Assembly (NCBI GenBank): GCA_036867785.1
Contig: CP145424.1
Span: 372,001 to 436,000 of the forward strand
Reading direction: 5' to 3'
Source: Plasmodiophora brassicae
Taxonomy: Eukaryota; Endomyxa: Phytomyxea; Phytomyxea; Plasmodiophorida
DNA length: 64,000 bases
The position numbers and the translations under genes are program-made. Below the pieces are notes generated by a model. The model was given only the letters and a program-made list of their open reading frames with translations. It was not told where the DNA came from and ran no database searches. Shown here one piece after another: positions 41,263 to 51,330 of this stretch; positions within the stretch are counted from its first letter, which is position 1, and the number at the start of each line of letters is the position of its first letter.

Positions 41263-43238
41263 TCAACGGGCGCCGTTGACCTGGTATCTGGCGTCGGGAT
41301 CGGAGCACGGGATGCCGATCTGGAACTGGAGGCGCCGGAACTCCTCGATCAGGTCGAACTTGTGCGAGTCGATGACGTCCGTCTGCTGCCAGTTCATCCG
41401 GTGGTACGCCTTGACGTGCAGGCGCAGCGATTTCGTCGTCAGCGCCGTCATCTTGAACGCGATCTGCGCCTTCCACTTCCCCTGCTCCTTGCGAACGTAA
41501 TCCAGAAGGCCAGCTCGCAGCGCGTCCAGTTGCGCCTGGGTCACCGAGTTCGTCACCGTTGTCACGATCTCGACGACCGCCGACGTCGTGCGTCGATGGT
41601 TGAAGATCGGGATCGTCGCCAACGTTGCCGTCGACACATCCAGGCACTTGTTGTCGCCACCCCGGAAGATCGTCGACAGGACATGGATCTTCTCGACAAC
41701 GTAGTCGCCCTTGGCGCCGTTGATCGTCAGCGTGACCCGGTCCCCGACCTGGTACGGCTTGCCGAAGATGAAGATCAGGGAGGCGACCAGCGAGCAGATC
41801 GGGCCCTGGATGGCGAACATGAGACCGCCGATCATGGCGCCCATCGACGCCAGCAGGTACGCGCTCGGCTCGTTCTTGATGGTCGAAATCACGAACACCA
41901 TCGCGAACAGCCACAACATCGTCGCCGGGATCATGCACAGGTTGAACACCCTGTTGGCAATCATTCCTCGTCAGCAGTGCCCGGGTAAACGTCGGGGTGG
42001 AAGCCATCCCGTCAGCTGACGACGTACTGGTCAAAGTGGTGGATTTCGCCTTGCAGGAGCGCGCGCCGCTCGTACGCCTTGACGACGGCCAGGGACAGGT
42101 CCAGGCCGGGGACCTGGTCGACGTCCACCGGGTCGTCGAAGTACAGGAACCAGGCGTCCTGCGCCATGCCCTCGTCTTCGAACAGCGCGCTCCACTGGTC
42201 GAACGACAGGAACTTGCTCCCGCGGAGAGTCTTCTGGCGGATCTGTTCAGCCAGGACCTGCATCTGGGCGACCGTGCCGACTTGGACGGATTCGCTGGCG
42301 TCGTACGCCCATCGATCGACGCTGTTCGCCGTCGTGCCCGCCGCTGGCGTCAACGGCACCCGCATCGCCTGCGTGCGAATCGTGTCGATCTCGGCGACCA
42401 CCATCGTGCGGCCCAGGCGCAGGTCGTCCTTCTCCCAGCTCGAGAACAACCTGTTTGCGAAACATGAGCGCATAGCACACTGGCACGGGTGGCGACGGAA
42501 GGCGTACTCCTGTCGTTGGCCCTTGCTGTCGCAGCAGAGCGTGTGCAGGGTTCGCATGCTGAGGCGATGCCGGGCGATGTCGTCGAGGAAGTTCTCGACG
42601 ATCAGGGCGCGCTTGATGACGGCCAGGCCGATGGACAGGAGGATCCAGAAGAACAGCATGCTGTAGGCGATCTGGACGAGCTCGACCATCTGCGCCACCT
42701 TCATCGACGTGAAGTCGTCGTTGGCCCATTCGTCCCAGAAGGCGTGCGCGCCGCGCTCGATCAGCGTGTCCCAGGCGCCGGTGAACCACAGCCGCAGGAC
42801 GACGTAGTCCAGGAGGACCAGCGCCACCAGGATCGACACCTTCTTCGAGTACGACGACGCGCCCATCTTGTAGAAGTACGACTCGGTGCCGAACACGGCG
42901 CCGACCACCAACATGACGACCTTCACGATGCAGAACACGACGTACGTCAGCAGGACGATCATCGCCGGGGTACCGAGCCAGGCGACCGCCGGGATCCCAA
43001 ATAACCCCAACGGACGTGTCGTCGTTAGCCCATGCAGGAACGCGGCCATCGCCGCCATCAACGAGGTCACCAGGATTGTGAGGCGGAGCCGGTGACGATC
43101 CAGGCACAGCCGCCTGGAGCGCTTCGTGTGCGCCGGTTCGGCAGGCGGCTCGTTGGCGGTGACCACGAAGCTGGTCACGTTACCTGGCACGCGCGTCTGC
43201 ATCGACGAGACGCGCCGAGCGTTACCATTAGACGCCAT
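41263..43238 (-). CDS. MscS-like mechanosensitive ion channel
   Basis: Eukaryotic MscS-like (MSL/Msy) channels open under membrane tension to relieve osmotic stress. Exons 43238-42508, 42450-42028 and 41950-41263 total 1,842 nt, 613 residues. Several N-terminal helices (AMIVLLTYVVFCIVKVVMLVV, ILVALVLLDYVVLRLWF, MLFFWILLSIGLAVI) precede a linker with FLSFDQWSALFED. The pore helix and beta domain follow: ANRVFNLCMIP is spliced out in part, then AYLLASMGAMIGGLMFAIQGP, FIFGKPYQVGDRVTL, VVEKIHVLSTIFRGGDN, ATIPIFNHRRT. This is the MscS fold in the plasma-membrane/ER MSL arrangement. The intron at 42451-42507 is 57 bp and stop-free; the other (41951-42027) is 77 bp. Confidence 0.9.
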
Positions 43239-43455
43239 CACGGGGGGTTAGGAGATTACGACGGATAGGAAATGAGGACGGGCGACGAGCACCATCCAAA
43301 GGCACTTCCGGTTCCGCCGTGACGTCACGCCACACCAACCTGCGTTCATCGTTCCAGCAGCTGCTGCTGGAACGCAGCGGGCCGCTCGCCCGGTAGGCAC
43401 GATGTGTTGGTCCACTGTCTCGAAGACAATGTGACAATAGTTAATCGGTTTATCA

Positions 43456-44790
43456 TCAGTCGTCGAAGTCGACGCCAAAATCCCGACCGGGAAGGAGGCG
43501 AGGAGCGGTCAGCGTCCACAGGTACAGGGCGGCGGTGGCCCACGTGACGCCGATGTTGACCCACATGACGTCCTTCGAGATGCCGAACTTTGCCGCCGAG
43601 GCGGTTGCCGAATCGTGCCCGATCTGGAACTGCGAGATGGACATCATCAGGTACAGGGAAGACAGCGCCAGCAGCGCGTAGAAGAGCATCGCATCCCAAC
43701 GCCCTTCCACAGGGTCGTTCTTCTCGTCGCCATCATCGCCGTCCGCGCCCTCCGATTCGACATCATCGTCGTCCTGATCGACGCCCTTCTCCGTTTCGTC
43801 GTTCGTGGGACCGAACAGCGAGGCGCGCGACGTCGAGAACGCCCGATACGTCATAACAATAGCGCCAATCACCAACCCTATGATGTCCGATGCATCGTCG
43901 TTCTTCCTCGTGTTGCACGACGACGGGTCCGCTGCAGAAACGTCGTCAGACCATCACGACGGTATCAACGAAACGATTCGGTTACCAGAAAGCGCGCTGA
44001 ACGTGACGAACATGATGTAGCCGGCGAGACACGACGACGTGAGAATGGAGCCGTGTGGTGCGACAGGGGAGACGCTCAACCCTGTCAGGACGATGCCGAT
44101 GACGAAGTTCATGGTGATCAGGGTCGTCTGCGAGACACAGTCCCGGTTGGGAGCGAACCAGGTGTACAGGTACCCGGTCAATGTGATGTCCAGCGCCCAG
44201 ATGACGAGGCAGACGACCAGGATCGCGATCAGCCACGCGTTTCCGCCCTTCGATGCCCATCGGTCGTTCCAATTGTATGCGGACGAGACGATGGTAAGGA
44301 CCTGGAGCAACAGGAACGCGGCGGCACCGAACATGGCGAACGCAGCGAACCCGTCGGCGAACGCGTTGGGAAGGAACATGGCGCCGACGGTCAGGACGAG
44401 CCAGACCAGGAATTTAACGCCGACGAACCCGTAATGGAATGTCGGCGATGCCGCACAGCCGACCGCGGTCATGAGGAAGAATGCGAACAGGGCGATGCAG
44501 ACGCGAAGCGCCGCGTGTAGGCCGATGCATTGGCTGTCGTTGTCGCATTCAGGGAACGTATTCGTACAGATCTTCTTGAAGCGATTCCCGACGACGCCGC
44601 CGGCGCTATCGAGCGTGGCGTGCAGCTGGAACCGGAACAGCAGGGCGATGACGGCGGCCAGGAAGACGATCAGCAGGTGGAAGACCTTCGACCCGCGCGA
44701 CGTCTTCACGCTGACCTTCCCCGCGGAACAGCACGCCGACCCGGCCGCCGCCCCGGCGCAGCTGCCCAGGCACGAGAGCATACAACCCAT
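43456..44790 (-). CDS. SERINC/TDE1 family membrane protein
   Basis: SERINC proteins are ten-helix membrane proteins implicated in phospholipid scrambling and serine-lipid metabolism. Exons 44790-43986 and 43931-43456 total 1,281 nt, 426 residues. The N-terminus MGCMLSCLGSCAGAAAGSACC is typical, followed by VFHLLIVFLAAVIALLFRFQ, a Cys-containing lumenal loop (CTNTFPECDNDSQCIGLHAALRV in part), FHYGFVGVKFLVWLVL, and SSAYNWNDRWAS. After the 54-bp intron come ADPSSCNTR, DIIGLVIGAIVMTYRAFSTS, and RWDAMLFYALLALSSLYLMM near the C-terminus. An acidic loop (DQDDDDVESEGADGDDG) precedes the last helices, as in animal SERINCs. The ATG at 44790 was chosen over a non-ATG frame extension. Confidence 0.93.
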
Positions 44791-44810
44791 CACGACGACG
44801 AACACTCGGA

Positions 44811-45312
44811 TCACAAATAGCAACGGCTACCGCCTACTTTCAGAATGCCGTCCCCGCCGTCGCCGCCCTCCGTCAAGTTGACCTGACACGGAAGTTTCCG
44901 CGCAAATTCTAAATTTAGCCAGGCGCCGAACGTCCTCTGTAACGCCCACGCAGCCGTCCCGGGAAACGGCTCAGGCGCATGCAGCGTGTCGGTCTCGCCG
45001 TCGAACCTTGGTGGGGTGCGGGCCGTGGACAGGCGCACGCTGGGCCCCTGATTTCCTTGAAGCCGACGACGAACGCGTCGCTGCCGCTTCGTTCTCTGCG
45101 CGGACGTCGCGCCGGTACTCGAACAGCGGCCGTTGCCGGTTCACTTCCTCGATCGTGGCTGCGAACTGATCCGCTGACATATTCTCGACGTCGTCCTCCG
45201 TCTTGACCTCGTTACCTGTTTCGTCGCGCGCCGTCGCAGATACGACTGTTAACCTGATGAACGCAATAGCGAAGTGTAGTTTGTTGCATGAGCTGGCGAC
45301 CGGGAGAGACAT
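44811..45312 (-). CDS. Hypothetical protein (147 aa)
   Basis: Exons 45312-45106 and 45047-44811 (intron 58 bp) total 444 nt. The first exon reads HFAIAFIRLTVVSATARDET then ENMSADQFAATIEEVNRQRP; the second includes PPRFDGETDTLHAPEPFPGT and FGAWLNLEFARKLPCQVNLT. The join is in frame and both halves look genuinely coding, but I recognise no family. The start codon overlaps that of the plus-strand gene at 45311, and an acceptor-like GTTAACAG inside the first exon hints that the true first exon may be different. It ends 20 bp from the SERINC start codon. Confidence 0.5.
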
Positions 45313-45594
45313 GTCGCGGACGTTACGTACCGTGCCGCCACGTGTAGCGGTGCCGGTAACGCGGTTCGGTCCGGTTCATCACCGAAGCCCGCAACCCTGT
45401 AGTCCCTCGGTTCGTACGTCCGTGCTGAATTGTTCGACCAGCTCAAGGAGATCGGCGTATACCAGGCGTCACATCCGGCCGACGAGAAGCGGAATGCAGG
45501 GACTGCGGAACGGCCTGGATCGGAATTCTGGAAGGTGCCCAGTCGAGGCGGGCACCCTGTACAAGTTGGGCGGCGCGGCGATGCCGTTTTTTGA
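45311..45594 (+). CDS. Small conserved-looking protein (74 aa)
   Basis: Exons 45311-45343 and 45403-45594 (intron 59 bp, GTAGCG...TGTAG) join in frame. The peptide starts MSRTLRTVPPR and continues SLGSYVRAELFDQLKEIGVY and EFWKVPSRGGHPVQVG. It is basic, with a presequence-like N-terminus, so a mitochondrial location is possible, and the adjacent gene is a mitochondrial ATP synthase subunit. No domain is recognised. It does not show as a single open frame because the first exon has 11 codons. Its stop lies 46 bp before the OSCP start. Confidence 0.45.
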
Positions 45595-45640
45595 AATTCC
45601 CGTCACAAACTTTTGGGACTGTGTTGAAGCGGTGAACGTC

Positions 45641-46264
45641 ATGCTGCGTCGGTTGGCGTTGGCAGGCGGGCGCCGCTGGGCGAGTGGGGGCGCCGTCGCC
45701 CAGCCGCCCATCCAGCTGTTCGGTGTCGGCGGGCGGTACGCGCACGCGCTGTTCAACGTGGCGCAGAAGGAGAACGCCGTCGACCGCGTGAACGACGAGC
45801 TGGCGCAGCTCACGGCGCTGTCGCGCTCGAATGAGAACTTCAACGTACTGCTGAATGATCCAACGGTCGGCAAGGGCGAGAAGAAGAAACTGGTGACGAA
45901 GCTGTTCGAGAAATCGGGGGTTCATCAGACGACGCTGCATTTCCTGGAGACGCTAGCGGAGAACGGACGCCTTCCCGACCTGAACACGATTGTTGCCAGC
46001 TACGGTCAGCTGGTGGACGCGTTCAACGGCGAGGTCAAGGCGACCGTGACGACGGCGAAGCCCATCACGGACCAGGAGCGTAAATCGCTCCAGGACGTCC
46101 TGTCGAAGCACCTTGAGAAAGGGCAGCACCTCGTCCTGGACATGAAAGTCGACCCGAAGATCATCGGCGGCATTGTCGTCGACCTGGGCGACAAGATGCT
46201 CGACCTGTCCGTCTCGTCCCGCATCGACTCGATCCGTAATTACATCCAGAACTACACGCTGTGA
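45641..46264 (+). CDS. Mitochondrial ATP synthase OSCP (delta) subunit
   Basis: OSCP joins the F1 head to the peripheral stalk of the mitochondrial ATP synthase. This single exon encodes 207 residues from the ATG at 45641, chosen because it opens with an Arg-rich presequence (LRRLALAGGRRWASGGAV). The OSCP body follows: GVGGRYAHALFNVAQKE, NFNVLLNDPTVGKGEKKKLV, FLETLAENGRLPDL, then EVKATVTTAKPIT and the signature region LDMKVDPKIIGGIVVDLGDKMLDLSVSSRI read in short blocks. Length and motif order are normal. An in-frame upstream ATG at 45581 would add 20 residues that look unlike a presequence. Confidence 0.95.
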   Translation: MLRRLALAGGRRWASGGAVAQPPIQLFGVGGRYAHALFNVAQKENAVDRVNDELAQLTALSRSNENFNVLLNDPTVGKGEKKKLVTKLFEKSGVHQTTLHFLETLAENGRLPDLNTIVASYGQLVDAFNGEVKATVTTAKPITDQERKSLQDVLSKHLEKGQHLVLDMKVDPKIIGGIVVDLGDKMLDLSVSSRIDSIRNYIQNYTL

Positions 46265-46545
46265 GCACTCCCACAACGGCCGGCCGCCGTTATAACACGA
46301 CCCGCCGTCCAGCCATGTGCGTCGTGCACGATTACGGATAGCGTTCACGGGAGGCGCGTTAGCGGTAATTGACCTACCGATGACGATCGCGTGGCGATGG
46401 AACCCTCGGACCGGGGGAAGCCAGTCAGTCACCCTCCGGTTCATCGAGTGGTGCGCCGCTCCCCGATGATGGCTGACAGGGCTCCGGCGCATCGCGCGGG
46501 CGCCATCTACCTACACGGAAAGGGGGGCTGGACGGGGAACAAAGC
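46265..46545. other. Intergenic region with no gene seen
   Basis: About 280 bp between the OSCP stop and the next supported coding sequence. Nothing recognisable on either strand. Confidence 0.45.
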
Positions 46546-46915
46546 TTATCGAGCGGGGCGCAGGTCGCCAAGTAGATGTGAAGTTGCGCGCGACACTATA
46601 TCCTCGTTCACCGCTGGGCGCTCCATGTCGTGGAGAGCCCCCGTGGTCAGGATGATCTTGTTCTGCCCCCGGGTCCAGCTTGGTTCCGTGGAGGTGGTCG
46701 ATAGGTACCGCCCTCAGGCCGTACTGATTGCGGCCGGGGACGACGCTCCTTCGTGTCATCTTGGACCCGAGGCCGAGGCGCCTGCGTGAAAAGCGCGAAA
46801 CCCAAATGAACTTAAACTCGTTCGTGCCGCGTCTCTCGGCTCCGTAGATTCTGCCTTTCGCGTCGATCCTGCATGCGGCGCATTGACAGCCTCGTCCAGT
46901 GCTCAACTTCGTCAT
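46546..46915 (-). CDS. Hypothetical protein, two or more exons
   Basis: From the ATG at 46915 the minus strand reads CQCAACRIDAKGRIYGAERR and TNEFKFIW. A later block reads NKIILTTGALHDMERPAVNE then DIVSRATSHLLGDLRPAR, ending at the stop 46548-46546. The blocks join in frame over a GT-AG intron of about 130 bp, or through a small middle exon containing YGLRAVPIDHLHGTKLDPG. Both blocks look coding, but I do not recognise the family. Three Cys near the N-terminus could bind metal. Confidence 0.35.
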
Positions 46916-46929
46916 CGCCGGTGCAGTCG

Positions 46930-47480
46930 GGACCAGCGATATCCGCCAAGGCCCCGGTAACAGGGCTGCTCGCGAACCAGATCGACGACGTCAAGGTCTT
47001 CAACAGGTACCGCTCCGTCTACAAGCTCTTCCTGGGCTAGAAGAGCGTGGTTGTCGCCGACGACGTTACCGACGCTATGAACGCTGATATCGTCCTGGTG
47101 TTCACACAGCGTCTCGAGCACTTTCAGGGAATGCTCCCCGGAATGGGATCGTCGTCGTCCACCCCCAGTGTGGTCTACATCACATTGACCTGCTCGCCCG
47201 ACGACTTCCGCCAGTTCAAGGGCGACTACGAATCTGGAAGCGTTCGTGTCGAGTGCACGGTCTTCGCTGATACAGCGTACAGCCTGAGTGTTGCCAAGGC
47301 AGAGTACATGGTACGTCCCTGGTGGGCGAGACCTTCCCGACCATCAACGTCAACCTGTTGCGGTCGCAGATGGCGTCGCACGTTGTCATCCAGAACGTAT
47401 TAGCGCGTACGATGGCGTTCCACCACAACCAGATGCATGCGCACGCGACCGCATTCGCCTTTGGCACAAGGCTACGATCG
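46930..47480 (+). pseudogene. Broken coding sequence of unknown family
   Basis: Protein-like blocks follow one another on the plus strand: LLANQIDDVKVFNRYRSVYK, an in-frame stop, then DVTDAMNADIVLVFTQRLEH, VVYITLTCSPDDFRQFKGDY and, after a frame change, GETFPTINVNLLRSQMASHV. No GT-AG intron removes both the stop and the frame change cleanly. The 3' end runs into the aminotransferase-like copy at about 47.5 kb, so two unrelated gene pieces seem to be joined here. Function unknown. Confidence 0.35.
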
Positions 47481-47499
47481 TCCAGGGCCCCGGGTTCCT

Positions 47500-48320
47500 C
47501 GACTCGACAACGTCAAGGCGATGGGAGGTCGCCTGCACGACCACCTCGAGCGGCTTATTTGCGACAAGCACAGGCGCGCCCGGAAGACGTTCAACCAATT
47601 GGGGTTGTTCGCGGCCGTCCAGTTCCGATCTGACCTGATGGGCAGGTTCTTCACCAAGACGCTGTTCAACGTCGGTTACTATGCCCTGGAGCCCGACTTC
47701 TCGCGGATCTGCCTGCCGCTGAACATCACCGAAGACGACCTCGACCGTATCATGGCGCTGTACGACGAGGCCCTCATGAGCGTGAACGAAATCTTCGACA
47801 TCGATCGTTTCCGGCGGTTCCCTCAAACGCATCGCGAACATGCCGCTCGCCGCTCGACAGGACCTCGACGGCGAAGCGTTCGAGGAGGAGCCGTTGTAGT
47901 CCAGCGGAGGCGCCATCTGCACAAGGGCACGTCGATCGACGATCGGGACGCGTAACGAGTCGGCGCGCGCCACGACGTCGTCGCAGAGTTTCATTCCGGC
48001 GACGGTCTGGTTCGACGGCGACGACGACGAAGTGTTCGTGTATAAAATGCTGCCGACGTTCGCGACCTGCAGGCCGCTGTTTGACCGGTTCCAGAACAGA
48101 TTCCGCAGATACGTCTCCGAGCTCAGGCAACGCTGCGTACGCGTCCGGGCACGTGGATCCAGGAGGTCGTCGTCGACCAGAGCGAACGTGTGGTCGCGTT
48201 CTGCGTTCAGCCCCGCGTGCCGAACGGCACGTTCGCGAACGTGTACCTGGACAGCGGGCCGGAGTTCAGTGCCCGAATTCTGCATCAGAAGATTCGCGTG
48301 TCGATTCCGGGTCCACTTCA
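47500..48320 (+). pseudogene. Decayed copy of the aminotransferase-linked segment (copy 1)
   Basis: This segment matches 51020-51850 at high identity. The first part encodes the C-terminal end of a class III aminotransferase (GLFAAVQFRSDLMGRFFTKT, then FSRICLPLNITEDDLDRIMA). The second part matches the unrecognised frame at 51.3-52.2 kb (SSQSFIPATVWFD, FDRFQNRFRRYVSELRQR). Relative to the other copy, several indels are multiples of three, but one in-frame TAG and one single-base deletion break the second part, and similarity ends abruptly at about 48.30 kb. The pattern suggests a period of coding constraint followed by loss. Confidence 0.65.
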
Positions 48321-48659
48321 AGGAATGGCCGACTTTCCTGCGTCTCGGCTACGCTCCGAGTAACGGCATCAGTACCGGGACGGATACCTCGAGTGCGCTA
48401 TAGTTCTGAGTACATTATCGCACAGAACTGCTCCAGCGCGCCCCATTCCGACTGGCCAGCCTGATGAATCAACCGCCTTGACGTCGTCGTTTCCGTCCTC
48501 GCCCTTGCCAATGATGCATCGGCTGACACGACATACGTACGCAGCCCTATGTTTATTTCTATTAGAACGTTGCCGTTGCTACTGAAGCTCAATTTGACCC
48601 CCGGGTGAATGAGAAGTACGCACCCCTCCCCAATATTGAGGTATCCGTGCGACCGTGCT

Positions 48660-50787
48660 AGGGATGACGACCAGACAGCGGCGGCGGGTCGACGGGAACA
48701 ACCATGTCCAGTCCGACCTGCGGTTACATACGAAATCATCCATCATACGATTTGCTCTTTAATCACGATTTGCGCAACTTGGGACAGGATGCAACACGAT
48801 CATTCCATAGCGAGTTCGGCCGCCCGACGACACTCTCCGCACTGGCCTTTCTGCCGTTGGTGGACGCAAATGCCGTTCCCACCACAGGCCTTGCAAAAGT
48901 ACTTATACTTGTCGTGCTTGCAAATGCTGCTTCCTCGACACTCCGGGCAACGGCGCCTCACTCTGGCGTGTGGACAAATGCCCTTCCCTCCACAATCTCC
49001 GCAAAGTCTGTCGCCGATGCACACAGGTGCCGGCACCGCCGCATATCGTGCAATCCCATTTCCGTCGTCCATGCGGTTCACAGAACTTGTGCGGACTGCA
49101 GATCTTGCAGTTGTCTTGACGTACCTTATGATCACATGACGCACGGGGACGTCGGGGCCGACTCCCATGGGGTTTCGGCAGCCCTTGCTGCAACTGTAAA
49201 CCGCTCATGCTGACAGATTCTTCAGTGGTACACTGACCCCGCACTGGTTCAGCTGGGAACGGGACAGCAGTGCAGCGGTCGTGGCTGGAAGCAGCAAGTG
49301 ACTGCAGGGAAGGGGGTTCGCTTATCCTATTGAGGGTGCCGTAGACGTCGCCTTCACGAATCTGAGCCGGATTCAGTGCTGCTGGAGTGAACAGGTTCCA
49401 GGCGTATTGGTCAGCGGAGACTTGATTCTGCAAGCACTGCATCGATTGCAAGACAATCCAGTCAGCTGCGGAAAGCACATTGGAAGGCGCCGTTTCCATC
49501 CAGTGTCCATTGTCGGGGAACTGCGATCTCTGTAAAACTAGAGAGGACTGGGGACAGCAGTCGGCATCGTCCGAGATACGTGCGACGGCGTGGGGACGAG
49601 ACGCGATACGAGAGCCGTCCATGGAGTGGGTATCAATGGGAGTGTCCCCGATGGCGTGAGCCGGCCATGTGCTCAGAGCGGTGTCAGGTGGTACTTGGGT
49701 AGCGATTTGCGACTGTAACCCAATTTGAATGGAGCTGGTCGGAGAGTGAAAAGCATTGGGGAAATGCTCTTCAGAGTTGATAAAAGGGAGCGGATCCATA
49801 TCAGAAAGGACGGATGATAGTCCTGGCACATCATTCCAGATGCTGGAGTCGACATCGCCAGGGGGAGATGTTGACCAGAGGCCATGTCCGCCATACCAGG
49901 GGTCTACCGGAAGATTAACGTCAGTGGGAGGACACTCGTTGGAGTTAAAAGGAGAGGGAAATTGCTCATCAGCATGGGCGAATGGCACGTTTACGTTGCT
50001 GGTTACGCCATCGACAGCTGACGATGGCCGCGGAACGCCATAGCGCATCCCAAGGTCGCTTGAGATAAGGTCTGGACAGTGCCGTGGCAAGTATGCACAA
50101 GAGGGCGACTCCGAGACGATTCGGCCAGCTTCAGGTCGCGGGTCGGCTTGAATTTGGTTGTGGATAATTGATTCTGGATGCCAGGCGTGGACGTTGCCGG
50201 TAGGGATCCCCATGATGCCGTTGACAGTGGACAATGTTGGCCGATTGCCAACGTCATGTTGGCTTGCGTCAAGGTCTGTGGAGTGCCAGGGGAAGTATGT
50301 GGCAGAGTGGGACTCGGGCACGACTTGAGTGTCAGGTCGAGGGTCGGCTTGAATTTGATTGTGGTTAAATGATTCCGGATGCCAGGCGTGGTCGACGTTG
50401 CCGTCGTCAGGAATCACCACGTCATCTCGAAATGGCCACAAATCGGATACCGCTGCTAACGCCGCATGGTACTGAGCGCCGCTCCCATCGACGACGTCGT
50501 CATCGGTGGCTGAATGGGCGGTACGATCGCCGAGGTCTATACGGACCGCCACATGTGATCAGATATGAGGCAAACAATAAACATGTACAACTTCACTAAC
50601 GGTGCAATAGGCCCGAGTTGACGTCTGGGGGAGACACTTCATGAGACCGGGTCCAGCTGACGTCTGCTGCCGGAGCTAGCGCCCCGGTACCTGGACCGAG
50701 ATGGGGAACTGTCTGCGATATCACCGATGTCACTAACGTCAGCTGGCATGCGACCAGGACGACTGCAAGTGTTGCCCACGATGTCAT
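48660..50787 (-). pseudogene. Secreted repeat/Cys-His protein family, copy A (frameshifted)
   Basis: Copy A is reverse-oriented and homologous throughout to the intact copy at 58826-60836. Exon 1, from the ATG at 50787, encodes the signal peptide (TSWATLAVVLVACQLTLV). Exon 2 carries the tandem region (HAWHPES.xxHNQIQADPRP twice). The C-terminal Cys/His repeat has CGDCGGKGICPHARVRRRC and CKACGGNGICVHQRQKGQC in a second frame. Against the intact copy, 5 bp are missing just after CVHRRQT, shifting the frame within the Cys/His domain. The 3' untranslated part is also conserved to about 48672, where similarity to the other copy stops at a CTGTCTGG. The 5' limit is at about 50945. Confidence 0.75.
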
Positions 50788-50951
50788 TCCACACGCGCTG
50801 ATTCCAGATCTGCGAAATATGATCCGGCGCAGTTCTGAGTCCGTCGGACTGTCTCTGTGGCATATTAGGGCTTGCGCCATAGAGCAAGGCCGGGCTGGGA
50901 CTTGCGGACGCCATGCGCTGCGCTCGGGGGTAGACTGTAGAGTAATTCGGC

Positions 50952-51330
50952 CAGCACCCGGACATGATCGTCGCCGGTAAAGGCATGCCGGGCGGGATGG
51001 TCGCGATCGGCGCCTCCGCCAGGCGATGGGCGGTCGCCTGCACGACAACCTGGAGGGGCTTTGCGACAAGCACAGGCCGCGCCCTGAAGGCGTTCAATCA
51101 GACGGGGCTGTTCGCGGCCGTCCAGTTCCGAACCGACCTGATTGGCAGGTTCTTCACCAAGACGCTGTTCGACATCGGCGTCTTCGCCCATTACTGTGCC
51201 CCGGGGCCCGACTTCTCGCAGATCTGCCTGCCGCTGAACATCACCGAAGACGACCTCGACCGTATCATGGCGCTGTACGACGAGGCCCTCATGAACGTGA
51301 CCGAAATCTTGACGTCATTTCCGGCTGTTC
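50952..51330 (+). pseudogene. Class III aminotransferase, truncated C-terminal part (copy 2)
   Basis: The frame starts with DMIVAGKGMPGGMVAIGA, which resembles the PLP-lysine region of class III (ornithine/lysine-type) aminotransferases. It continues with GLFAAVQFRTDLIGRFFTKT and FSQICLPLNITEDDLDRIMA, the usual C-terminal elements. Everything N-terminal to the lysine region is absent. The sequence instead borders the 5' end of family copy A at about 50.945 kb. A frame change lies between the lysine region and the following part (MGGRLHDNLEG in another frame). It is a gene fragment, not a working enzyme. Confidence 0.55.

Noticed and set aside
47386-48321. A 311-codon minus-strand open frame over the decayed aminotransferase copy
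   Set aside because: It is antisense to a recognisable aminotransferase C-terminus and mirrors a similar shadow in the other copy; composition is typical of an antisense frame.
48660-51000. Copy A as a transposon with terminal inverted repeats
   Set aside because: Copies share sharp limits, but the two ends are not inverted repeats of each other and no target duplication was seen; segmental duplication is equally likely.
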